Origin: Planctomycetota bacterium
Lineage (GTDB): Bacteria; Planctomycetota; Planctomycetia; Pirellulales; Pirellulaceae
Assembly (NCBI GenBank): GCA_026692885.1
Contig: JAPLNJ010001113.1
Coordinates: 1-6,280, forward strand
Direction of reading: 5' to 3'
Length of the DNA: 6,280 nt
Position numbers and translations under genes: made by a program. The notes beneath the pieces were generated by a model. It saw nothing but the letters and a program-made list of their open reading frames with translations. It made no database searches and was not told where the DNA came from. Below are positions 1 to 5,363 of this stretch, piece after piece (the stretch's first letter is position 1; every line of letters starts with the position of its first letter).

Positions 1-71
1 TGATGCGCCGGTCCTTAGCGAATCAGGCACACCAGAAGACACTTGGCAGGGTCGTCCGCTTGGTCATCGAG
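1..71. other. Window edge before the transporter remnant
   Basis: No gene can be supported here. The transporter reading frame stays open back to an ATG at position 3, but the 23 extra codons (Arg, Gln and His rich) do not resemble the start of a transporter, and no ribosome binding site can be seen before position 3. I therefore treat this as upstream sequence, possibly the end of an earlier gene lying outside the window. Confidence 0.4.
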
Positions 72-666
72 ATGAACAACAACGCCGTGAAAGATACTCC
101 ACTCCCTCCGGAAAACCAGGATCGCAGGAGCTTGTCTGCCAGCCCGGTTTGGGTCATGGCCGTGGCCTGCGGAATCGCGGTGGCCAACCTCTACTACTGC
201 CAGCCCCTCTTGGCCGAGATTGCTCAGCAGTTCAAGGTCCCCGAGCGTCAGATGGGGATCGTCTCAGCGTTGACACAGGTCGGGTATGCTCTGGGCCTGC
301 TGTTCTTCGTGCCGCTGGGCGACGTACTGGAACGACGAGGGCTCATCCTGGCCGTGCTTAGCGCTTCCGTATTCGCCTTGCTGGCCGTAGCCATGTCTCC
401 CAGCTTTGTCTGGCTGGCGGTGGCAAGCCTGGCCCTGGGAGCTGCCACCGTTACTCCGCAGATGATCGTTCCCTTGGCCGCAGGGCTGACTGATGCGGCC
501 CGCACAGCGCGGTGCCGTCGTTGGCCGCGTGATGAGTGGTCTGTTGATTGGCATCCTCATTTCACGGACGGTCAGTGGCTTGGTCGGCGCGCGGTTCGGC
601 TGGCGGTCCATCTACTGGATGGCTGCTGCCATAAGGACTCTTCGGCAATCGACCCTGGCCCGCTGA
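72..666 (+). pseudogene. MFS transporter remnant, frameshifted and truncated
   Basis: Remnant of an inner-membrane major facilitator superfamily exporter of the drug-resistance type. From the ATG at 72 the protein has a hydrophilic tail, then the family motif ANLYYCQPLL, then hydrophobic helices with a motif-A-like loop between helices 2 and 3 (GDVLERRG), up to about helix 5 (AAGLTDAA, ending near 500). MFS similarity then jumps to another frame: from 505 it reads QRGAVVGRVMSGLLIGILIS and on to ARFGWRSIYWMAAA, which is the expected continuation. This equals one extra base, or two lost, near 501-507. After WMAAA the protein departs from the family and stops at 664-666. About 198 codons remain of the roughly 400 usual, so helices 7-12 are missing. 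No clear Shine-Dalgarno precedes 72. Family assignment is firm; substrate is unknown. Confidence 0.85.
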
Positions 667-718
667 TGTTGTACCATAGGAACCTTACTGCGAACGCCGA
701 GAGCCAAGGATCGCAATC

Positions 719-1198
719 ATGTGTTCAATCGCAAGAAGACTGGTCGTCATCTGCCTGATGATCGCAGGGTGCCCGGGGGCCTCCGTGGCGCAACCGCTGA
801 TCCGGGCTCATGCCCATAACGACTATCAACATTCCCGGCCCCTGCTGGACGCACTTGACCACGGGTTCTGTAGCGTGGAGGCGGACATCTTTCTCGTTGA
901 CGGGCAACTGCTGGTCGGGCACACTGCCTTGGAACTGAAGCCCCAGCGGACGCTCCAGGCCCTTTATCTTGATCCCCTCCGACACCGCGTCCAGGATAAC
1001 GGTGGGCGGGTTTACCGCGACGGACCGCAAATCGTCGAGAAGGCACACGCGAAAGGCCGCCGCGTGCGATTCTGGGCTACACCGGACGACCCTACGGTAT
1101 GGCGGGAACTCGTGGACGCCGGGGTGGATCTGCTGAACGCCGACGACCTGCCGGGCCTGGAACGGTTCCTCCGCTCGCAGAATCCGGGGGAGCGATAA
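719..1198 (+). CDS. PI-PLC/GDPD-like exported phosphodiesterase, internally deleted
   Basis: A 159-residue exported protein related to the PI-PLC-like/glycerophosphodiester phosphodiesterase superfamily (the uncharacterised AIM6-like branch). These TIM-barrel enzymes cut phosphodiester bonds using metal-bound His, Glu and Asp. Visible features: an N-terminal signal sequence (residues 1-24) with a lipobox-like IAGC (15-18) and also a possible cleavage at SVA/Q; the first catalytic block AHAHNDY (30-36); the metal block VEADIFLVDG (53-62) with GH at 67-68; then LYLDPLR and NGGRVY (94-99). The sequence then passes at once to IVEKAHAKGRRVRFWATP (105-122) and GVDLLNADDLPGL, which normally form the C-terminal end. 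Relatives are about 270-300 residues, so about 120 central residues, including the DIK strand, are absent without loss of frame. AAGGA at 706-710 lies 8 bases before the ATG. The stop overlaps the next start. Probably inactive or altered. Confidence 0.8.
   Translation: MCSIARRLVVICLMIAGCPGASVAQPLIRAHAHNDYQHSRPLLDALDHGFCSVEADIFLVDGQLLVGHTALELKPQRTLQALYLDPLRHRVQDNGGRVYRDGPQIVEKAHAKGRRVRFWATPDDPTVWRELVDAGVDLLNADDLPGLERFLRSQNPGER
1186..1192 (+). promoter_or_regulatory. Ribosome binding site fixing the start at 1198
   Basis: The purine run GGGGGAG lies five bases before the ATG at 1198, inside the last codons of the preceding gene. It favours 1198 over an in-frame ATG at 1099, whose extra 33 residues are Arg/Gly/Pro rich and would place an implausible extension before a clear signal peptide. 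The TAATG junction (stop 1196-1198, start 1198-1200) suggests re-initiation by ribosomes finishing the upstream gene. Confidence 0.65.
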
Positions 1199-2847
1199 TG
1201 GGAACCAAAGCGGTTTCGTTCTTGTTCGTTTGCCTTGTACCTCTTCGGCTGCTCGCCTGGGGAAGCGGGCATGACCAGGTGAACGAACTGGCGGTGGAAA
1301 TGCTCCACGGCATCATCCCGGCGGAGTCGGCGGCGAACATCGTCAAATGGTCGCACACGCCTGACGACTTCACCCCTTGGGAGAAACTGAAGCACTTCCA
1401 GGTCCCGCCGGACGACCTGGACGTGGTCAAGGCCCACAAGCTGGACTCTCCCTACTCCGCGCACTCTCCCAAGGGCCAGGCAGTGGCGTTCATCCTGCTG
1501 GTCAACGCCTTCCGGGACAATGATGTCCAACGGATCGCCTTTTGGTCGGCGTGCCTGTTGCACGCTTTGGCAGACGAGGCCGCCTGCAATCACGACCCCC
1601 TGATCCACTACGCCACCTATGCGTTCACGAGCGGATACCGTCTCAAGACGGGCGCCGGCGTGGGGCTGGACTTCTCCGACGTCGCCAGGACTCCTGAAGG
1701 CAAGGAACTTGTCCGCCGCCTGGCCGCGGCCGAAACCTGGCGTCCGCTGCCCAGTGATCCCGATGAGGCGCTGCTGGCAATCATGCTGTCCGGCCTGGAG
1801 AGCAACGCCACCATGACCAGCCGCGGATCGACGATTGCCGCCAGCTTTGCCCTCGACGCCACTCAGGAACAACTGACGGCGGCCCAGACCGCTCTTGCGG
1901 AGCTTGGCGTCCACGGCGCTGCCCGCGGGCGCGACGTTATCCGCTCGGCCAAGGAGTTGGCCCAACGCGGCACAATCCCGAAGCTGACGGCGCAAGTCGA
2001 AGCCGAGTTTGGAAACCGAAAGGCCGTGCAGGCAGCCACTCGCCCCCTCTCCGACGACTCGCTCTATGCCGACTTGCTGAAGAGTCAGGCCCCAGTCAAC
2101 CAGTCGGCCATCGGCGTGCTGGTGGAGCCGTCCATCACCATGGACGCGGCCTGCTTCTCCTTCGGCGCGAAACTCATCACCGCTGCGGCGGCCCGCTCGA
2201 TGCGATTGGCGGGCGTCCCGTTCCGCCTCGTGGACGTACGGAACCTGGAGAAGAAGCAGGCCCTGAACCCGCAGGATACGCCGGTCCTGGTCGTCTGCTC
2301 TGGGCCATTCAACGTCGGCAGAGCGGCCAAGGACGCGCTGGCCGCCTACGCGACCGCGGGCGGGCGTTTCCTTTGGATCGGCGGTGTGCATGGCGGGCTG
2401 CTGGGCAAGCTGTCGGACAACCTGATCAAGGCCGACCCGGCGACGTTGCCGGTCTCCAGTCAATACGGACAGGACACGCCGGTGTCCGAGACGGCACGAT
2501 TCCGGTTCCTCGCGGAGTTCGAGGAAGCCCTGGGGGAGCAGTCGTACCGCTTCGTCCACAATCCGAACACCAAGGCGGGATGGCAGGTACCCAGATGCAG
2601 TTACGTGCTCAGGTCCGCCGTGGGTGTCGCCGTGTTGGCCGACATGCACCTGCCCGACAAAACCTTGACCGTGGCGGGTGCCTGGATGGGCCCGGATGGC
2701 AAGGCCAAGGCAATCTTCATCCCCGAGTACCTCATCGCCCCCTATGTGCTGTCCGATGAGGACACGATCCAGGACCTTTCGTGTCCGACCCTGGACAAAG
2801 TCGGATCTCGGATACTGTCGGCCTCCCTGGCGCTGCTCCGCCCCTAG
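1198..2847 (+). CDS. Exported zinc PLC/S1-P1-like protein fused to a GATase-like domain
   Basis: A 549-residue exported protein. Residues 1-20 form a signal peptide ending LLA, so cleavage would expose Trp21 (WGSGHD). In zinc-dependent phospholipase C and S1/P1 nuclease the mature N-terminal Trp is itself a zinc ligand. Further likely ligands are His25, Asp56 or Asp57, His66 (LKHFQVP), and His122-Asp126-His132 in HALADEAACNH, whose +4/+6 spacing equals His118-Asp122-His128 of Bacillus cereus PLC and His116-Asp120-His126 of P1. The final HxxxE/D pair is not evident. Residues about 305-549 form a second alpha/beta domain: strand IGVLVEP, strand PVLVVCSGPF (around Cys367), helix DALAAYATAGG, then GGRFLWIGGVHGGLLG (388-402). 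This resembles class I amidotransferase or beta-galactosidase trimerisation domains, but the nucleophile Cys position holds no Cys. The two-domain form is unfamiliar to me. Substrate unknown: phospholipid, other phosphodiester or nucleic acid are all possible. Start overlaps the upstream stop. Confidence 0.72.
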   Translation: MGTKAVSFLFVCLVPLRLLAWGSGHDQVNELAVEMLHGIIPAESAANIVKWSHTPDDFTPWEKLKHFQVPPDDLDVVKAHKLDSPYSAHSPKGQAVAFILLVNAFRDNDVQRIAFWSACLLHALADEAACNHDPLIHYATYAFTSGYRLKTGAGVGLDFSDVARTPEGKELVRRLAAAETWRPLPSDPDEALLAIMLSGLESNATMTSRGSTIAASFALDATQEQLTAAQTALAELGVHGAARGRDVIRSAKELAQRGTIPKLTAQVEAEFGNRKAVQAATRPLSDDSLYADLLKSQAPVNQSAIGVLVEPSITMDAACFSFGAKLITAAAARSMRLAGVPFRLVDVRNLEKKQALNPQDTPVLVVCSGPFNVGRAAKDALAAYATAGGRFLWIGGVHGGLLGKLSDNLIKADPATLPVSSQYGQDTPVSETARFRFLAEFEEALGEQSYRFVHNPNTKAGWQVPRCSYVLRSAVGVAVLADMHLPDKTLTVAGAWMGPDGKAKAIFIPEYLIAPYVLSDEDTIQDLSCPTLDKVGSRILSASLALLRP

Positions 2848-2878
2848 CGGTGTTGGCCGGTAGTACGCCCCGTTCAAC

Positions 2879-2905
2879 GCCTGGAACCAAGCCCTGTTCC
2901 AAGGC
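2879..2905 (+). terminator. Possible hairpin between the PLC-like and beta-helix genes
   Basis: GCC-TGGAAC (2879-2887) can pair with GTTCCA-A-GGC (2896-2905), giving a 9-bp stem with one bulged A and an 8-base loop. It lies 31 bases after the stop of the PLC-like gene. No T-run follows, so it is not a standard intrinsic terminator. It could be an mRNA-processing or attenuation element, or chance in GC-rich sequence. Confidence 0.25.
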
Positions 2906-2938
2906 AAACCTGCCCCGGTGAAATAATCGCAGTGCCTC

Positions 2939-2944
2939 GGAGAG
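2939..2944 (+). promoter_or_regulatory. Ribosome binding site selecting the GTG at 2950
   Basis: GGAGAG lies five bases before the GTG at 2950. An in-frame GTG at 2932 lies upstream of this motif and has no comparable site of its own. Starting at 2950 gives a compact signal peptide with Lys2 directly before the hydrophobic run, so 2950 is preferred. Confidence 0.65.
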
Positions 2945-2949
2945 CTTCC

Positions 2950-4926
2950 GTGAAGACGATCTTGGTGATACTGAGCAACCTCTTGTTGATGATCGCTCTG
3001 ACCGCTGCTGCCGCGCCCCAGGCGGAAGCCAGAACGTGGGTTGTCGCAGCGTCCCACGCCCAGGCTGATGATGCAGGGCCGGGCACCGAAGAGCGGCCCT
3101 TCTGCACGATGTCTCCCGCAGCTCTGGCGGCCCAGCCCGGTGACACGATCTTGGTGCATCCGGGCGTGTATCGGCAGCGTGTGGTGCCTGCACGCGGTGG
3201 CGAGAAGGAGAAGCCCATCATCTACCTGTCGGCCCAGCGTGGCAAGGCGGTCATCAAAGGCAGCGATGTCTTCGCGCCGAAGTGGGAACGAGTAGAGGGT
3301 CCGGAACCTATCTTCCGCGGCGGGCTCGATCCGGCGATGTTCCAAGGCGAAAACCCGTTCCACCGCAGCATCAGCATCAACGGTTCGGACACGAGCAAGC
3401 AGGTGCGTCCTGCCGAGGGAGAGCTGGCGGAGGTGCTGGGCGAGGTCTTCATCGAAGGCCAGCCTTACGCCCAAGTTATCCGGCTGGCCGACCTGCGGAA
3501 GCAGGAACGGAGTTGGCTGGTGTCGGCGGACGGCAAGTCGCTTCTGGTCCACTTCCCGAAGGCCACGGAGCCGTCCCGGTGCCTGGTGGAGATCACCACT
3601 CGCAACCGGATCTTCGCGCCCCTGCGCCGCGGTTTGGGCTACATCTACATCAAGGGCTTCACGTTCGAGCACTGCGCCAACCAAGGGCCATTTCCGCAGG
3701 GCGGGGCGGTCAGCGTTCGCTCTGGGCACGACTGGCTGATCGAAGGCAACACCATCCGCTTTGCCGCAACGATCGGCCTGGACTGCGGCAGCGAGACGTG
3801 GGACGGCAAGGCACTCGCAGATACCGCGCCGGAAGAGCAGCGGATAATGATCGGCGGTCACCACCTGATCCGCGACAACGACGTGACCGACAACGGCCTG
3901 TGCGGCATCGCCGGCTGGAATCACTCCGGAACGAGGATCGTGGGCAATCGTGTGGAACGAAACAACCGGCGGAAGTTCCCCCACGGCCGCGGCGGTTGGG
4001 AGGAATGGGCTGGGATCAAACTCCACGCCGCCAATGCCCTGATCCAGGGTAACGTAGTACGAGACAACCATGCTTTCGGGATCTGGATTGACAACGGCTA
4101 CGGCGATGCCCGCATCGACGGCAATCTGGTGCTGCGCAACCGCCTGGCCGGCATCTTTCTCGAACTTGGAAACCACCCAGGCCATTCCTGCCGCGTGACC
4201 AACAACGTGGTCGGCGGCACGACCGGCGAGGGGTTCTACGGCGGGTTCGGCATCTATACGCACGATGCCTCGGATGTCGTGGTGGCCCACAACTTGATCT
4301 TCGATAATGCCGGTTTCGGCGTGCTCATGCGGACGATCACGGACCGCCAAGCCAGCGGCAAACGAGTGGAAACGTCCCGCAACCAGATCCTGAACAACCT
4401 GTTCGTGAACAATGCGGACGGGGTGATGAGCCTGCCCTATCCCAACGGACGAAGCCAAGGCATCGTGTCGGACAACAACGTATTCTGGTCGGACGCCGCC
4501 GCGGCACAGGCACCGTTCGCCATCAACTGTTACCAGGACGACATCAAGCTACGTGACGTGGCTGAAGAACTCCGGCGCCGGCTGAAGCAGGCCAGCACGG
4601 CAGACCAGCAACTGTCCGAGGCGGACGCCTGGGCGAAGAATCCGCGGCTCACGCTCGAATCCTGGCGGCCGTTATTGGAGAGGGACCGCGGCAGCCAACA
4701 GCACCGCATGACGGTCCGCTGCGACGACCGATCGCTGCCGGCCAGCCTGACGCTCACGCTGGATGCGGCGATCGCCAAGGTGCCCTGTACACGAGTCGAG
4801 GGCCTGTCGGCGGACTTCCGCGGGCAAGCCTTGCCGCCCAGCCGGCCGCTGCCCGGCCCGTTCCAGGAACTTCTGTCCTGGGAGAACAAGATCGTCTTGG
4901 AACCCGGTGCCGACAAATCTCCCTAG
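2950..4926 (+). CDS. GH120-like parallel beta-helix glycoside hydrolase, exported
   Basis: A 658-residue exported protein whose GTG start is chosen from the ribosome site at 2939-2944. Signal peptide 1-27 ends AEA. The mature part opens with the usual beta-helix entry (GPGTEERPF, then PGDTILVHPGVYRQRV at 63-78, then IIYLSAQRGKAVIKGSD), followed by an insertion (about 115-215) and a long right-handed parallel beta-helix with repeated GN and DN turns (EGNTI, RDNDV, VGNRV, QGNVV, DGNLV). The layout matches GH120 beta-xylosidases such as Thermoanaerobacterium XylC, as I remember it: AGIKLHAA (354-361), then GIWIDNG with Asp381, then GIFLELG with Glu405. In XylC Asp382 is the nucleophile and Glu405 the acid/base, 23 apart; here they are 24 apart. 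Release of xylose from xylo-oligosaccharides outside the cytoplasm is therefore the leading guess. Another beta-helix lyase or hydrolase remains possible. The frame is intact. Confidence 0.82.
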   Translation: MKTILVILSNLLLMIALTAAAAPQAEARTWVVAASHAQADDAGPGTEERPFCTMSPAALAAQPGDTILVHPGVYRQRVVPARGGEKEKPIIYLSAQRGKAVIKGSDVFAPKWERVEGPEPIFRGGLDPAMFQGENPFHRSISINGSDTSKQVRPAEGELAEVLGEVFIEGQPYAQVIRLADLRKQERSWLVSADGKSLLVHFPKATEPSRCLVEITTRNRIFAPLRRGLGYIYIKGFTFEHCANQGPFPQGGAVSVRSGHDWLIEGNTIRFAATIGLDCGSETWDGKALADTAPEEQRIMIGGHHLIRDNDVTDNGLCGIAGWNHSGTRIVGNRVERNNRRKFPHGRGGWEEWAGIKLHAANALIQGNVVRDNHAFGIWIDNGYGDARIDGNLVLRNRLAGIFLELGNHPGHSCRVTNNVVGGTTGEGFYGGFGIYTHDASDVVVAHNLIFDNAGFGVLMRTITDRQASGKRVETSRNQILNNLFVNNADGVMSLPYPNGRSQGIVSDNNVFWSDAAAAQAPFAINCYQDDIKLRDVAEELRRRLKQASTADQQLSEADAWAKNPRLTLESWRPLLERDRGSQQHRMTVRCDDRSLPASLTLTLDAAIAKVPCTRVEGLSADFRGQALPPSRPLPGPFQELLSWENKIVLEPGADKSP

Positions 4927-4931
4927 CCTGT

Positions 4932-4960
4932 CGGCAAGGCTGGAAACCGTCCGGCAAGGC
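4932..4960. repeat. Two 9-base direct repeats 20 bases apart
   Basis: CGGCAAGGC occurs at 4932-4940 and again at 4952-4960, with a partial copy (CGGCA) at 4968-4972. The 20-base period is close to two helical turns. AGCCT/AGGCT at 4925-4929 and 4937-4941 can also form a small hairpin with a 7-base loop. The meaning is unknown: a tandem regulator site or a small duplication are both possible. Confidence 0.4.
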
Positions 4961-4979
4961 GGTCACTCGGCAGATTTGC

Positions 4980-4995
4980 TGGCCATCATTGGCCA
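4980..4995 (+). terminator. Candidate hairpin downstream of the beta-helix gene
   Basis: TGGCCA, loop TCAT, TGGCCA: a 6-bp perfect stem with a 4-base loop, 53 bases after the beta-helix stop. No T-run follows, so at best it is a weak or factor-assisted terminator. An additional inverted pair CAAATCT (4914-4920) and AGATTTG (4972-4978) spans the gene end and the repeats above, and could hold this region in a larger structure. Confidence 0.3.
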
Positions 4996-5043
4996 CGTTA
5001 GACTGATCCGAAACAACCACCATCCACTGCACTCCCCACTCGC

Positions 5044-5050
5044 AAGGAAG
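5044..5050 (+). promoter_or_regulatory. Ribosome binding site of the small secreted-protein remnant
   Basis: AAGGAAG lies four bases before the ATG at 5055. It is the best purine match in this stretch and directly precedes a signal-peptide-like sequence, which argues that a real gene began here even though its frame is now broken. Confidence 0.5.
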
Positions 5051-5285
5051 AAGTATGGGCCTCACCATCTGTTTAGCGACTATCGTCTTGTTGCCATCGT
5101 GGTCCGACGCGCGGATTCACTCGGTGTCAGACGTTTCCCATTCCTGGGTGTTGCTATTCGCTCGATGATTGCGTGGCCGTGTGGAGCACAGCCGTGGGTG
5201 AAGACCTGTTTCCCTGGTTCCAGTCTCTGGGGATTTCCGTGGAGCGATCTCGTACCGATCTGGTCATCGTAGGAAAGACCAAAAC

Positions 5286-5363
5286 ATGAGGTTGCGGGCG
5301 TTCCGTGTTGACTTCATCCGGCGTGTGCCGAAAGAGATACTCTCAAGAGAGGCAGATCCATGA
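5286..5363 (+). CDS. Alternative reading: 25-residue coupled ORF before the GH95-like gene
   Basis: If the frame changes above are not accepted, this 25-residue basic reading frame stands alone. Its ATG overlaps the preceding stop as ATGA (5286-5289), and its own stop overlaps the next start as ATGA (5360-5363). AGGAAAG at 5271-5277 could serve as its ribosome site at a longish spacing. It has no signal peptide or recognisable motif. It could be a coupling or leader peptide, or simply the C-terminal end of the broken gene that starts at 5055, which I consider more likely. Confidence 0.25.
   Translation: MRLRAFRVDFIRRVPKEILSREADP
5346..5352 (+). promoter_or_regulatory. Strong ribosome binding site of the GH95-like gene
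   Basis: AGAGAGG lies seven bases before the ATG at 5360. It gives the last gene its own initiation site in addition to any coupling through the ATGA overlap. Confidence 0.65.

Larger units (their letters stand above)
5055..5363 (+). pseudogene. Small secreted-protein gene with two compensating frame changes
   Basis: I do not recognise this protein. From the ATG at 5055 it reads a signal-peptide-like start, MGLTICLATIVLLPSWSDA, continuing to SHSWVLLFAR and a TGA at 5166-5168. From 5161 the next frame reads like protein (LDDCVAVWSTAVGEDLFPWF, then LGISVERSRTDLVIVGKT) to a TGA at 5287-5289; its third codon positions are about 65% G+C by my count, above first and second positions. The original frame then resumes at 5286 (MRLRAFRVDFIRRVPKEIL) to a TGA at 5361-5363. 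The first change is near 5155-5166 and the second next to the AAAA run at 5281-5284; their effects cancel. The undisturbed product would be about 102 residues and exported. The stop overlaps the next start (ATGA). Either two real mutations or sequencing errors explain it; a chain of separate small reading frames is the alternative. Confidence 0.45.

Noticed and set aside
1099..1197. Upstream ATG extending the zinc-PLC-like gene by 33 codons
   Set aside because: The extension lies inside the preceding gene, is Arg/Gly/Pro rich, and would bury the signal peptide. The ATG at 1198 has a ribosome site and the TAATG junction.
2895..2935. Possible -35/-10 promoter before the beta-helix gene (TTCCAA and an AAATAAT stretch)
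   Set aside because: The -35 match is poor (about 3 of 6), and promoter consensus for this lineage is uncertain, so it does not rise above chance.
1012..4458. Minus-strand open frame of 1148 codons spanning three genes
   Set aside because: It runs antisense through the PI-PLC-like gene end, the zinc-PLC-like gene and most of the beta-helix gene. Its translation is rich in Arg, Gly, Gln, His and Asp with no domain, signal or repeat. High GC at third codon positions of the + genes removes stops from this frame, which explains its length.
4763..5272. 169-codon + frame overlapping the end of the beta-helix gene
   Set aside because: Its first part is a shadow of the beta-helix gene in another frame, and the rest has no signal peptide, motif or balanced composition. 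The competing frame at 5161-5289 looks more protein-like.
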